In this document: positions 9,320 through 18,411 of the stretch, piece by piece
How the letters are laid out: every line of letters starts with the position of its first letter
Position numbering within the stretch: the stretch's first letter is position 1
Source: an uncultured Roseobacter sp.
GTDB taxonomy: Bacteria > Pseudomonadota > Alphaproteobacteria > Rhodobacterales > Rhodobacteraceae
NCBI RefSeq assembly: GCF_947493125.1
Contig: NZ_CANLQB010000012.1
Location: 62,001 to 126,000 of the forward strand
Reading direction: 5' to 3'
DNA: 64,000 nucleotides
The notes under the pieces: model-generated
The model's database searches: none
What the model was told of the DNA's origin: nothing
Seen by the model: only the letters and a program-made list of their open reading frames with translations
Made by a program: the position numbers and the translations under genes

Positions 9320-10612
9320 TTGCCAAGGTTCGACGCGATCGTTGTCGGCGGCGGATCCGCCGGCATCGCCTTTGCCAAACAGGCCGCGGAGCATGGCGCA
9401 AAAGTGGCACTCATCGAACGGGACGCTTTGGGTGGCACCTGCGTCAATCGCGGTTGCGTGCCGAAGAAACTGATGTGGCAGACAGCGACTTGGCGCCGTC
9501 AAGGTCTGGACATGGCCGAGGTGGGGCTGACGAACGTCCCAGAAATTGATTTCAGCGTTCTGCACAAAAGGATCAAAGCGAAGATCGATGATATCCGGGG
9601 CTCGCACGCGCAGTCGCTAAAAGATTGCAACGTCACCCTCGTTAGGGCGAATGCCAAGGTATCCGAGGATGGAACAGTGACCGTCGAAGGGGAGCCCTAC
9701 GCGGCGGACAAACTCATCCTCGCTACTGGAGCGAAACCTGCCGAGCTTGATATCGAAGGCGCTGAGCACACAGTGACCAGCGACGACCTCTTTAAATGGA
9801 CTTCTCTACCCGACAGCCTTGCCGTTCTGGGCGGTGGCTACATCGGATGTGAGATGTCCTCCATACTGAGCGCTCTCGGTGTGAAAGTGACACTCATAGA
9901 TCCTTCGGACCGGTTGTTGTCACCCTTTGATGAAAATCTGGCGCAATTGGCGGAAGCGAACCTTAAGCGGGGCGGCGTAAAAATTGCGTTCGAGATCGAC
10001 CCCACAGCCATCAAGGAAACCAACGGCGGCTTCGAAGTGATCGCATCTGGACGTCCCATTGTCACCGCTGAGAGAGTATTGAACGCGACAGGCCGGACGC
10101 CAAACATCAGCGCCTTCGGCGCTTTTGCGGCTCGACTGGATGTCGCCGACAGCGGCGCGCTCTCGGTGGACGAGCGGCTGATGACCAGTATACCGGACGT
10201 CCACGCGGTGGGCGACCTGGCGGATCGATTGCCGCTCACGCCGGTCGCGACGCGAGATGGTAGCGATCTTGCCGACATGCTGTTTGGCGACGGTGGTACC
10301 TTGCTTGATCTCGACCGGATCGCCCGCGCAGCCTTCGTCATCCCGCCAATTGCAGAGGTGGGTGACGCGGTAGATGCCGGAGAGCGGGGCGCTAGACTGT
10401 CTGACGGTGTTCGCGGCGCTGAGGGAGCAGAAGCGACCTGGGTGGGCACAGGACACAACGATCAGAACATGTTGACAGGCTTCACCTTGGGCGGAGAGCA
10501 TGCAGCCGAATTGGTCTCTCTTGCCGCGACGCTCATTGGCCGTAACGAAACTATTCTGCGCACAGCAGAAGGCATTCACCCCAGCTTCGCGGAAGAACTC
10601 ATCGGACGCTGA
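9320..10612 (+). CDS. Glutathione-reductase-like FAD/NAD(P) disulfide oxidoreductase
   Basis: A 430-residue pyridine nucleotide-disulfide oxidoreductase. The FAD-binding GGGSAG motif is at residues 10-15, the redox disulfide is Cys41-Cys46 in GGTCVNRGCVPKK, the NAD(P)-binding motif GGGYIGCE is at 171-178, and a C-terminal His420/Glu425 pair (HPSFAEE) matches the proton relay of glutathione reductase. It is about 20-30 residues shorter than usual, with a divergent dimerisation domain. It may reduce glutathione or another low-molecular disulfide using NAD(P)H. The start is a TTG two bases after the preceding stop codon, so translation is probably coupled to the SDR. True substrate uncertain. 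Confidence 0.82.
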   Translation: MPRFDAIVVGGGSAGIAFAKQAAEHGAKVALIERDALGGTCVNRGCVPKKLMWQTATWRRQGLDMAEVGLTNVPEIDFSVLHKRIKAKIDDIRGSHAQSLKDCNVTLVRANAKVSEDGTVTVEGEPYAADKLILATGAKPAELDIEGAEHTVTSDDLFKWTSLPDSLAVLGGGYIGCEMSSILSALGVKVTLIDPSDRLLSPFDENLAQLAEANLKRGGVKIAFEIDPTAIKETNGGFEVIASGRPIVTAERVLNATGRTPNISAFGAFAARLDVADSGALSVDERLMTSIPDVHAVGDLADRLPLTPVATRDGSDLADMLFGDGGTLLDLDRIARAAFVIPPIAEVGDAVDAGERGARLSDGVRGAEGAEATWVGTGHNDQNMLTGFTLGGEHAAELVSLAATLIGRNETILRTAEGIHPSFAEELIGR

Positions 10613-10616
10613 CCCG

Positions 10617-11573
10617 CTATCCGATCAGCAGACCAAGCACAAAAAGGAGTATTGCGCCGCCACCAAAAACTGCGAGTCGTGCATAATCCGCATCGACAAT
10701 CCAACCTGTGTCGGTTGCGTCATCAGAGTAGCTGCCTTCTGGGCGCGCTGGATAGTCAACTGGGTCGTATAGATTGACGGGGTCGGGTCTGCTGGCAGGT
10801 TCATCTGACTTCTGCGCGTCTACGCCGCTGTCCGCCATCTTCTTGTCCATCCATGCAGGCAAAATGAATTGCGCAAACACCAATTGCAGAACCGAGCGAC
10901 CAACAAAAACTTCTCTGGCGCCCGTGTCGATTGCTTTCATGACACCCTCTGCAGCGACCGACGGTGCAAAGATTGGCGGTGCTGGCTGGGGCTTTTTGGC
11001 CATACGGTTCAGCGCCCAATCGAATTGTGGTGTATTCACAGCTGGCAGTTGCACAAGTGAGATGTCCAAGTCCCGGTCATCTCGTTTCAGCTCGGACCTG
11101 ACGGATGATGAAAACCCGTTGATGGCATGCTTCGCTGCACAGTAGGCGGCTTGGTTCGGGACACTGCGATAGGAAAGACCTGATCCAATGCAGATGATGC
11201 GGCCGGATGCCATGTGCTCTATGGCCAGTCGAGTGCCATTGACCTGTCCCATGAATGTCACATCCATGATGCGTTGAAATTCCGGCGGCCCGACCTTGGA
11301 GAAAGGCGAAAAACTCGTCGCCATTGCGCAGTTGACCCAGATCGCCGGTGCACCGAGGTCGCGGATCAAATTACCCACCGCTTGTCGAAGCGCTTGTGGG
11401 TCAGCCACGTCGGCTGACTGGCAAGCAACGCGATCCCCAAACTCCGCTGACATTTTTTCAAGGCGCTTTTTACCACGGGCGACCACGCCCACCACGTGCC
11501 CTCTGTCTAATAGTTTCAACACCACCGCGTGTCCGATCCCGGCGCTGCCGCCGAGTACAATTGCCGATGTCAT
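10617..11573 (-). CDS. SDR oxidoreductase with C-terminal membrane anchor
   Basis: A 318-residue SDR convergent with the flavoenzyme gene (4 bases between stops). The nucleotide motif is GGSAGIG (residues 8-14) and the catalytic pair is Tyr144/Lys148 in AYCAAKHAINGF. After the SDR fold come a linker rich in Pro and Asp and one C-terminal hydrophobic segment (about residues 296-317), so the enzyme is probably tethered to the cytoplasmic membrane. The open frame extends 30 codons upstream, but the ATG at 11573 has AAGGAG 8 bases before it and lies just downstream of an EcfG-type promoter. Its substrate is unknown; a lipid-like one would fit the anchor, which is inference. Confidence 0.85.
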   Translation of the reverse strand: MTSAIVLGGSAGIGHAVVLKLLDRGHVVGVVARGKKRLEKMSAEFGDRVACQSADVADPQALRQAVGNLIRDLGAPAIWVNCAMATSFSPFSKVGPPEFQRIMDVTFMGQVNGTRLAIEHMASGRIICIGSGLSYRSVPNQAAYCAAKHAINGFSSSVRSELKRDDRDLDISLVQLPAVNTPQFDWALNRMAKKPQPAPPIFAPSVAAEGVMKAIDTGAREVFVGRSVLQLVFAQFILPAWMDKKMADSGVDAQKSDEPASRPDPVNLYDPVDYPARPEGSYSDDATDTGWIVDADYARLAVFGGGAILLFVLGLLIG

Positions 11574-11599
11574 GGAGCCACTCCTTACCTTTCGAGGGA

Positions 11600-11624
11600 A
11601 ACGTGAAACCATGCATTCAGTTCC
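11600..11624 (-). promoter_or_regulatory. EcfG-type promoter for membrane-anchored SDR
   Basis: Minus strand GGAAC, 16 bases, CGTT: a full match to the EcfG consensus. The expected start of transcription is about 20 bases before the SDR start codon. Confidence 0.65.
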
Positions 11625-11676
11625 CCTCACAGTACCGTTCACTTTGGTCGGTGAGAACCTCACGAAGGACCGTTAC

Positions 11677-11701
11677 GGAACTCATCTCTCGTATGAAGGT
11701 T
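11677..11701 (+). promoter_or_regulatory. EcfG-like promoter for DUF533 gene
   Basis: Plus strand GGAAC, 16 bases, GGTT, about 120 bases before the DUF533 gene. It is divergent from the element at 11600-11624, so one intergenic region may drive both genes under stress. The -10 half differs by one base from CGTT. Confidence 0.5.
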
Positions 11702-11821
11702 GACCAATCAGGCGCTCGGGCAATCCCGAGCCTGTGCAAACGGCCTACGAGGGGATGTCGACAAAGACAGCTTCAGGTCGATGCAAAAACAGAATACCCA
11801 TAAAAAATGGAGGATGAAGAG

Positions 11822-12556
11822 ATGTCTGTGAAGAGAATGATCACGAAGCTCGCACTCGCATTCGCGGCCAAAAAGGGAATGGATGTGCTGAGATCCGCAG
11901 GTGGTATTCAAGGCTTGGCCAAGTCGCTGTCCAGCCCAGGCGCCGTACAAACGGCGGATAGCGGTATGCTTGGCCGGATCGGTGGTGCGAGAGAGGCCAG
12001 TGCCGGTGGTCTTGGGAATATTCTGGGGTCCTTAGGCATCGCCGGGGCCACAGATGGTCGGGAAGCGGGTGTGACCGGGCAGGCAAGTCCTCTAAACCAG
12101 AGTCTCGGTCAGATCTTTGGAAATTTGGCCGCAACCTTCGGCGGTAACTCAGTTGGCCGCGCTCACAAGCTGGATGAGGAATTTGACGGCCGTGATGTGG
12201 ACGATACGGATGAGGTACGCCCGATCGTGATGGCAATGGTGCAGATGGCTCGGGCGGATGGTAACATCGACGATGCGGAACAACGCGCTTTGCTGGATTT
12301 CTTGGATGACGCAACAGAAGAGGAGCAGCGTATTCTGCGCGAGGCCTTGAACAATCAGATAACGGCGGAGCAGATTGCCGAGCAAACGCCGCACCACGCG
12401 CGTAAGGAGGTGTATGCGGCCGCGCTGCTCGTCGGTGATCCGGATAATCCCCAAGAACGCGCATTTCTGAACGAATTGGGGTCGCACCTTCAGCTCTCAG
12501 AGATGGAGACGAACCGACTTCAGGCCGCGCTGCAAGCCGATAAAACAGCGGCTTGA
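11822..12556 (+). CDS. DUF533 / TerB-like protein
   Basis: A 244-residue protein with a hydrophobic, glycine-rich N-terminal half and an acidic C-terminal helical domain of the TerB type (about residues 130-240: AMVQMARADGNIDDAEQRAL, then AALLVGDPDNPQERAFLNEL). This is the layout of DUF533/YebE proteins, often inner-membrane-associated and induced by envelope stress. The ATG at 11822 has GGAGG 8 bases upstream and is preferred over an in-frame ATG 15 bases earlier. It is transcribed away from the SDR gene, with stress-type promoter elements in the shared intergenic region. Exact function unknown. Confidence 0.82.
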   Translation: MSVKRMITKLALAFAAKKGMDVLRSAGGIQGLAKSLSSPGAVQTADSGMLGRIGGAREASAGGLGNILGSLGIAGATDGREAGVTGQASPLNQSLGQIFGNLAATFGGNSVGRAHKLDEEFDGRDVDDTDEVRPIVMAMVQMARADGNIDDAEQRALLDFLDDATEEEQRILREALNNQITAEQIAEQTPHHARKEVYAAALLVGDPDNPQERAFLNELGSHLQLSEMETNRLQAALQADKTAA

Positions 12557-12935
12557 CAGGCATGTAGATCCTTCCGGTTCGAGGCTAAGCGTTTCGAGCC
12601 GGTCAACTGGCATCATGGTATTCCTCACGGTAGTACTGGCTGGCGTGAAGAGAACCTGCATACCAACTATACCGCGCTGCGAAGCGAGGACCTGAGTCCT
12701 TTTCCGTCGTCGCATTCTTTCAAAAAGCGGCGTTAGATATCGCTTTTGACCCTAGCGTTTCCACAGGTTTCGCGAGGTCGCGACAATCATCGTGCACCCT
12801 CAGCCCAATCCCATTTCGTTTACACAGTGCCCAGCGGAGATGAAGATACTCGGCAAGCAGCGCGAGAGAAAGTGTGCTTCTTTGCGCCGGGTCGTCTCGC
12901 TGGCCAGTGCCTTTCAATTTTTTGCTTGGCGTCAC
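12557..12935. other. Intergenic region, no gene recognised
   Basis: About 380 bases after the DUF533 gene. I see no conserved reading frame. The region leads into the promoter of the envelope-stress operon. Confidence 0.5.
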
Positions 12936-12961
12936 GGAACGAAAACCTGACGTGCAACGTT
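12936..12961 (+). promoter_or_regulatory. EcfG-type promoter for envelope-stress operon
   Basis: Plus strand GGAAC, 17 bases, CGTT, 127 bases before the first gene of the 13.1-18.1 kb gene run. It matches the EcfG consensus fully. Confidence 0.65.
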
Positions 12962-13088
12962 TCGTCAACAATACCAAGATGGCTAACACGGCAAGAGAGG
13001 GGAGTGTAACTGCCCCTGCAAAACCGCTGTGTAGACCGCCACCCTGAACACGCCAAAGATACGACGTGAAAATACGGAGGATAGCGAT

Positions 13089-13568
13089 ATGACAACTGAT
13101 CAGCCGCAAAAGCAGACAGACCGCAGCGAGGTCTCACGAGCGGCCCAATCGGCCAAGACCCATATCAAGGATCAAGTCGGCGAGTTGGCCGAGGGTGCGA
13201 AAGCCGAGGCAAGCCGCCGTGCTGATGCCGCTAAAGAGACCGCCGCCAGCGAAGTAGGCGATGTCGCCTCAGCCCTCCGTCGTGCAGCAGATGAATTCCG
13301 GGATGGCTCCCCTCAGGAGAGAACCTTTAGTCAGCTGGCTGATGGGATAGCCGATGTATCCGACACCATCAGAGGCAAGGATCTCGGCGAGATGGTGCGC
13401 GACGTATCAGACTTTGCACGGCGCAACCCAGCCCCGTTTTTAGCAGGTGCAGCGCTGATGGGTTTTGCGGCAGTTCGGTTCACTCGTGCGTCGCAGGCCG
13501 AGCAGGCGCAAAGCGCCGGCTATACTCCGGCCACACTGTCCGGTCGTCAACCAAGCACCTCGCACTAA
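13089..13568 (+). CDS. Amphipathic stress-type protein, function unknown
   Basis: A 159-residue protein rich in Ala, Glu, Lys and Asp. Residues 15-75 form long amphipathic helices (AKTHIKDQVGELAEGAKAEA), resembling apolipoprotein- or LEA-like stress proteins, and a single hydrophobic segment follows (about 117-131, NPAPFLAGAALMGFAAV). It is probably bound to the inner membrane by that segment. GGAGG stands 8 bases before the ATG. It is the first gene of a run with a holin-like protein and a DUF3618 protein, both of similar character, and the spacing (11 bases to the next gene) indicates co-translation. No reaction is proposed. Confidence 0.75.
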   Translation: MTTDQPQKQTDRSEVSRAAQSAKTHIKDQVGELAEGAKAEASRRADAAKETAASEVGDVASALRRAADEFRDGSPQERTFSQLADGIADVSDTIRGKDLGEMVRDVSDFARRNPAPFLAGAALMGFAAVRFTRASQAEQAQSAGYTPATLSGRQPSTSH

Positions 13569-13579
13569 GGAGAAGTCTC

Positions 13580-13984
13580 ATGAATGCCGATCCTAACCGA
13601 AGCGCAAGCGGGCTGATGAATGATGCCATGACCCAAATGAGCGGGCTGGTGCGCAAGGAAGTCGATCTTGCCCGTGCCGAGGTAACCGAAAATCTCAAAT
13701 CGGCGGCAGCGGCCATCGGCATGATCGTCGGAGCAGCAATCTTAGCCCTTACTTCGCTGAACGTGTTGAGCGCGGCACTGGTCGCTGCTCTGACAGATGC
13801 GGGCATCGCGGCCGGGTGGTCCGCTCTGATTGTTGGCGTCGCCTTTGGCGTACTGGCGTGGGCGATGCTCGCAAAGGGCACCCATGATCTTAAGCTGAGC
13901 AGCCTGATGCCATCTCGCACTGTCAAAAATGTCCGCCGGGACACCGAAACCGTAAAGGAGAGCCTTGATGCCCGACGACTATAA
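13580..13984 (+). CDS. Phage-holin-like (Holin-X/DUF1469) membrane protein
   Basis: A 134-residue protein with an N-terminal amphipathic helix (QMSGLVRKEVDLARAEVTEN, about residues 17-36) followed by two membrane helices (about 43-70 and 76-97). This is the layout of the putative Actinobacterial Holin-X / YqjE-like superfamily. Despite the name these proteins are usually chromosomal and occur next to DUF3618 and DUF883-like proteins in stress operons. AAGGAG precedes the ATG. Its end overlaps the next gene by 17 bases. Confidence 0.8.
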   Translation: MNADPNRSASGLMNDAMTQMSGLVRKEVDLARAEVTENLKSAAAAIGMIVGAAILALTSLNVLSAALVAALTDAGIAAGWSALIVGVAFGVLAWAMLAKGTHDLKLSSLMPSRTVKNVRRDTETVKESLDARRL

Positions 13985-15167
13985 ATCACCAGAACAGATC
14001 GAACGCGATATCGAACGCGAGCGCGCGGAACTCGGCGATACCCTCGACCAGTTGCAAGACAGGTTCTCGGTTGAGACCATCGCGCGGCAGACCTCTGATT
14101 ACGTGCGCGAACACGGCGGCGAAGTCGGCCGCGCTGTGTCGGATGCCGTAAAGGCCAACCCCCTCGCCCTCACCTTGACGGGTGTCGGGATCGCTTGGCT
14201 AATATTTGGTAAGAAATCGACGTCTGATGGAGCGCGTTATGAGACCAGCGCGCCCCGGTCGGACCACAATGTCACTCACAAACGTGCCGTGCGACAGGCC
14301 GAAGGGTTTGTTTACCCCGACGACCGCCTGGACCAAGAAGGCTATGATGATAACCATTATCGCAGCTATCGCTCAGCACAGCGCGACCTGCCGAGTTGGA
14401 TGGACACTGACGACGAGAACGATGGTCGGTCGTGGTCTGATAACGCCGAAGATACTGCCCGAAAGGTCAAAGATGCGGCCAAGTCGGTTAAAGATGGCTC
14501 AGCCCGTGCCGCGGCTTCCGCACGGGACAGCGCCGGTGATGCTGCCGACAACATGTCCAACCGGATCGCATCGTTGGGTCAGAAGCTACGGGATACTGCC
14601 ACATCCGCTAAGGACCGGGCCCGCTACCAGTCCGAACTGGCGACGCTCAAAGCAGACCGCCTCCGGGCACGGGTTGCTGAAGGCACCGAAGACATGACCG
14701 AGAAAGCGCGGCAACGTGTGATCGCAGCACGATATCGGGCATTGGAAGCACGCAATCAGGCAGCGCGCCACGTTCGCAACGGTGCAGATCAAGCGGTTGA
14801 CATGTACCAGCAGCAGCCGTTGATTGCCGGGGCTCTTGCGCTTGCCGTGGGTGCAGCCATCGCTGCTGCGGTACCACGCACGCGGACCGAGGATGCCTAT
14901 CTCGGTGAGCACAGTGATGCCCTTGTAAGCGAGGCGGAACGTATCTTTGCGGAAGAGCGTGAGAAACTGAAGACTGTTGCAAAGGCCGCGAAGGATGAAG
15001 TCAAGTCAATTGCGGAGGAGACGAAGGACGCGGCAGACGACGCGGCGCCCGAAAGAAAAAATGCGGCGCAAGCTGCGGCTTCCTCTGCCAAGTCGGCTAC
15101 CGCCCGCGTCGTGGGTGCTGTGAAGAGCGAAGCCGACGAGCAAGATCTCGGCAAGCCGAACACCTGA
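13968..15167 (+). CDS. DUF3618 domain protein, long form
   Basis: A 399-residue protein. The N-terminal 45 residues (SPEQIERDIERERAELGDTL) are the DUF3618 signature. A hydrophobic helix follows at about 65-80, then a charged region, then long Ala/Lys/Asp/Glu-rich helices (about 160-290) with coiled-coil character, a second hydrophobic segment near 285-300 (QPLIAGALALAVGAAIAAAV), and another helical tail. DUF3618 proteins are inner-membrane proteins of unknown function found with holin-like and YihY-like genes. The ATG at 13968 follows GGAG closely and overlaps the preceding gene. Most relatives are shorter, so the C-terminal helical part is an extension. Confidence 0.8.
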   Translation: MPDDYKSPEQIERDIERERAELGDTLDQLQDRFSVETIARQTSDYVREHGGEVGRAVSDAVKANPLALTLTGVGIAWLIFGKKSTSDGARYETSAPRSDHNVTHKRAVRQAEGFVYPDDRLDQEGYDDNHYRSYRSAQRDLPSWMDTDDENDGRSWSDNAEDTARKVKDAAKSVKDGSARAAASARDSAGDAADNMSNRIASLGQKLRDTATSAKDRARYQSELATLKADRLRARVAEGTEDMTEKARQRVIAARYRALEARNQAARHVRNGADQAVDMYQQQPLIAGALALAVGAAIAAAVPRTRTEDAYLGEHSDALVSEAERIFAEEREKLKTVAKAAKDEVKSIAEETKDAADDAAPERKNAAQAAASSAKSATARVVGAVKSEADEQDLGKPNT

Positions 15168-15176
15168 TGCAAGACC

Positions 15177-15209
15177 GGCCTGCGCCCCTGTCGGTGCAGG
15201 CCCCTTTTT
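15177..15209 (+). terminator. Rho-independent terminator or attenuator
   Basis: GGCCTGC and GCAGGCC form a 7-bp stem around a 12-base loop and are followed by CCCTTTTT. It lies between the DUF3618 gene and the BrkB-like gene and may reduce rather than end transcription into the following genes. Confidence 0.7.
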
Positions 15210-15225
15210 GAAGAAAGGTAACAGA

Positions 15226-16176
15226 ATGGCGCGGGGTCGCAGGGCAAAAACTCCGACTGACATTCCAGCGACGGGCTGGAAAGACATCATTTTTCGGGTC
15301 AAGGACGAATTGTCCGCAGATCGAGTTGGGCTCATTGCTGCAGGCATCGCCTTTTACGCGCTCCTGTCGCTGTTTCCGGCCATCACCGCACTTATGGCCT
15401 TATCTGGTTTGCTTCTTGACCCGGCCGATGTGACATCACAGATTGAGGCCTTCGCTTCAGCCATGCCGGACGAGGCGGCGCAGATCATCCTTGATCAGGC
15501 AGTTGCCGTAGCCGGTTCCCATCAAGGCGGGCTCAGTCTGGCCCTGATTATCGGCGTGGGTCTCGCCCTTTACTCCGCCTCCAAGGGAATGAGCAGTTTG
15601 ATGGACGGCCTTAACGCGGCTTACGATGAAGACGAGAGCCGAGGATTCGTCGTACGTACAGCTACGACCTTGGGGCTAACGCTATTTCTGGTTCTGGGCT
15701 TGGTCGTCGGTCTTGCGGCAGCCATGGCAGTTCCCGCCGTGCTCAATGTCACTACGATGCCATCTTGGCTGGAGACTGTAGTCGCTGCGCTGCGTTGGCT
15801 GCTGCTGGGCGCGCTGACAATCTTCGGTATTGCCGTACTCTATCGGTATGGGCCGAGCCGAGACAATGCGGAGTGGCAATGGCTGTCGCCGGGCGCAGTC
15901 GTTGCGTGTGTGCTTTGGCTCGTCGGATCCGTCGGGTTTTCGATCTATGTGGCAAATTTCGGGAGCTACAATGAGACCTTTGGCAGTATGGCCGGTGTCA
16001 TCATCCTGCTTCTTTGGCTTTGGCTGTCCGCGTACATCATTCTGCTGGGAGCGGAATTGAACGCCGAGATGGAGGCGCAGACGCGATACGACACAACGGT
16101 GGGCGAGGACGAGCCCATGGGGCGCCGTGGGGCCCGAAAGGCTGACAGGCTGGGCAAGACCGCCTCGGCGAACTGA
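15226..16176 (+). CDS. YihY/BrkB family membrane protein
   Basis: A 316-residue inner membrane protein with six predicted hydrophobic segments and the family motif near the N-terminus: DRVGLIAAGIAFYALLSLFP. The C-terminal block GSYNETFGSMAGVIILLLWLWLSAYIILLGAELNAE is also typical. The family was once called ribonuclease BN by error and is now treated as a putative transporter or envelope factor. AAAGG 8 bases before the ATG at 15226 fixes the start; an in-frame ATG 18 bases earlier is less likely. It lies downstream of a terminator-like hairpin and 41 bases upstream of the AsmA gene. Confidence 0.88.
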   Translation: MARGRRAKTPTDIPATGWKDIIFRVKDELSADRVGLIAAGIAFYALLSLFPAITALMALSGLLLDPADVTSQIEAFASAMPDEAAQIILDQAVAVAGSHQGGLSLALIIGVGLALYSASKGMSSLMDGLNAAYDEDESRGFVVRTATTLGLTLFLVLGLVVGLAAAMAVPAVLNVTTMPSWLETVVAALRWLLLGALTIFGIAVLYRYGPSRDNAEWQWLSPGAVVACVLWLVGSVGFSIYVANFGSYNETFGSMAGVIILLLWLWLSAYIILLGAELNAEMEAQTRYDTTVGEDEPMGRRGARKADRLGKTASAN

Positions 16177-16217
16177 GCAATGACTGTCACCAAAGCATCC
16201 GCTCCGGGCCCAGCCAC

Positions 16218-18095
16218 ATGAAGAAGCTTCTGATCGCGATACTCGCTACTGTACTTGGCCTATGTATATTTGCAACGCTGGTTTTTCTATTGATCCCAGC
16301 CTCGCAGATACGCGCGGTTCTTGAATGGGCCATCGAAGAGACATTGGAACGAGACGTCTCCATCGGTACGCTTCAGCTAGACCGGGGGCTGTCGACGACA
16401 GTGATCATTCGGGATGTCCAGATCGCCAATGCGGAGTGGTCCGATACGGGACCGTTAGCGGAGATTGGCACGGCATCGGTTTCAGTAAACCTACCGGCAG
16501 TCCTGTTCGCCGGACCGGCGATCGAAGCGGTGAGCATTCGAGATGCCATCCTACGCGCTGAGATCGACATCTCGGGTCAGACTAACTGGGCTGTCGAAGC
16601 TGACACAGGTAGCGCGGACGATACGGTCGGCTTGTTACCGGCAATCGCAGATGTAACCCTTGAGAATATAAAAGCAAGCTACACTGTCCGCGCCGACAGC
16701 GGCGCAGAGCTGTTGCATGAGGCCGTCGTTCGCAGGGGGTCCGGATCGTTCGGCATCAACGACCAGGCAATATTCGATGCACAGGGCCGCTACTTTGACG
16801 CGCCGCTTTCGATCTCTTTCGAGGCAGACGCGGCAGATGACGCAAGCGATGACGGCCGAGCTTACAGGTTCAAGGCGGACATCAGCGGAGCGCTCGACGC
16901 TAGCATCACAGGGGTCAGTGAACTTGCGACCGAACTGCCCCCGCTCACTTTCGACGTCACCGGCCCGACCCTCGCGGTATTGAACCCGTTTATTCCGACG
17001 CCTCTGCCGGAGACACCGCCCTTCTCTGTGTCGGGCAACCTGTCGGTAGCTGAACAGATTTATGAGATCGTTGACCTTCGTGGCGCGATCGGAGACAGCG
17101 ACATTGCAGGGAATCTGAAGATCGATCTCAGCAAGGCGCGACCCGCCATGGAGGGAGACCTGAAGTCCTCATCTCTGGATTTTGATGATCTGGCAGGACT
17201 GATAGGAGCAGAGCCTGATCCCACTGAGACGGCGAATACTCAACAAAAGGAGGCGGCGAAAGATCAACCACTGTTCCCGGATGAACCTCTCCCCGTAGCA
17301 GAGCTGCGAAGGGCCGACCTCAAGTTGTCGTTCAAGGCCTCAAGCGTGTCCTCACCCTTGGCGCAGGTTGAGAGTATCGAGGCAGTTCTGACGCTCGAGG
17401 AGGGACGCCTCTTGCTCAAACCGCTGGCACTTGGTGTCTCTAGCGGTCGCGTGTTCGGTGAAATCGCGGTCAACGCGCGCGAGGACACACCATCTGCCGA
17501 TCTCGATCTGCTTATCGAAGATGTTTTGCTCCAAGAATTCTTTGCTCAAAGCGACTTTGCGCAGGAGATGGGAGGAACGATATCCGGCAAGATCTATCTC
17601 CTCGGAGTAGGAAGCAGCCTAGCCGACATGGCTGCGACGGCACGCGGCGACGGCCACCTGGTTTTGCGAAATGGGGAAGTGAGCGCCCTACTTCTCGAAG
17701 GCGCCGGTGTCGACATCGCTGAGGCCCTCGGTGTTCTAGTGGGCGGTGACACCTCCGTCCCGATGAGCTGCGCAGTTGCTGCCTTTGCGGCCGCAGAGGG
17801 GATAGTAGAGCTCAAGCGGGGCGTCGCATCCACTCGAGACAGTAATGTGATAGCTAAGGGTCGAGTGAATCTCCAAGCGCAGACGCTCGGATTACAATTA
17901 GAGGCGCGCGCGAAGGACTTTAGCCTCTTGGATCTCGATGTGCCTGTCTATGTCGAAGGACCATTGGTCGCTCCGGCCGTATCGGTAGGCGGCGGAGATC
18001 CATTGCCACTCTTCGAGAAGGGCGATACGTCGACCGGGACCTGCCCGGCACTTATTGAATCCGTACGGGAGCTGGCACCCGGCCAGCCGAGGTAG
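16218..18095 (+). CDS. AsmA family protein
   Basis: A 625-residue protein with one N-terminal membrane helix (about residues 4-28) and a long periplasmic region built of beta-rich repeats. The start region (AIEETLERDVSIGTLQLDRG) and the C-terminal block (GDGHLVLRNGEVSALLLEGAGVDIAEALGV, about 470-510) are characteristic of AsmA/YhjG proteins, which belong to the bridge-like lipid-transport group and influence outer-membrane lipid homeostasis. It closes the envelope-stress gene run. The start is the ATG beginning MKKLLIAIL; the ribosome site is weak. Confidence 0.85.
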   Translation: MKKLLIAILATVLGLCIFATLVFLLIPASQIRAVLEWAIEETLERDVSIGTLQLDRGLSTTVIIRDVQIANAEWSDTGPLAEIGTASVSVNLPAVLFAGPAIEAVSIRDAILRAEIDISGQTNWAVEADTGSADDTVGLLPAIADVTLENIKASYTVRADSGAELLHEAVVRRGSGSFGINDQAIFDAQGRYFDAPLSISFEADAADDASDDGRAYRFKADISGALDASITGVSELATELPPLTFDVTGPTLAVLNPFIPTPLPETPPFSVSGNLSVAEQIYEIVDLRGAIGDSDIAGNLKIDLSKARPAMEGDLKSSSLDFDDLAGLIGAEPDPTETANTQQKEAAKDQPLFPDEPLPVAELRRADLKLSFKASSVSSPLAQVESIEAVLTLEEGRLLLKPLALGVSSGRVFGEIAVNAREDTPSADLDLLIEDVLLQEFFAQSDFAQEMGGTISGKIYLLGVGSSLADMAATARGDGHLVLRNGEVSALLLEGAGVDIAEALGVLVGGDTSVPMSCAVAAFAAAEGIVELKRGVASTRDSNVIAKGRVNLQAQTLGLQLEARAKDFSLLDLDVPVYVEGPLVAPAVSVGGGDPLPLFEKGDTSTGTCPALIESVRELAPGQPR

Positions 18096-18411
18096 CACTC
18101 CATAGATCTCGTACTGAGCTGGATAAATCTTTAAATATTGGGCCGCGCCCGTTTGGGGAAAGCGACCAGTCACTATCAGTTCAGTTCTATCGATCAGCTT
18201 GGCGCCATGGTCAAACGCGGCGCTTCCATAGACCAGCCGATCCCATCGGGGCGGCTAATTTTAACGCTGAAATGCGCCCAAGATATCGATGTAAGTCAAT
18301 GACGACTTTCACCCCCTAGGCTCAGGGCTTCGGTAACGGGGTCGCCTTAGTCAAGGCATTTTGCGCAGTCGAATTGATCCGCCAGAGCGGTTTTTGCGGT
18401 GCTCTTGTTGT
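18096..18411. other. Intergenic region beside transposase remnant
   Basis: About 315 bases with no recognisable gene. A CTAGGCTCAGGGC stretch near 18316 is loosely similar to the terminal sequence at 18672-18685 and might be a decayed second end of the insertion element. Confidence 0.35.

Noticed and set aside
13580-13984. Prophage holin
   Set aside because: No phage genes nearby; the family is a chromosomal membrane protein group commonly beside DUF3618.
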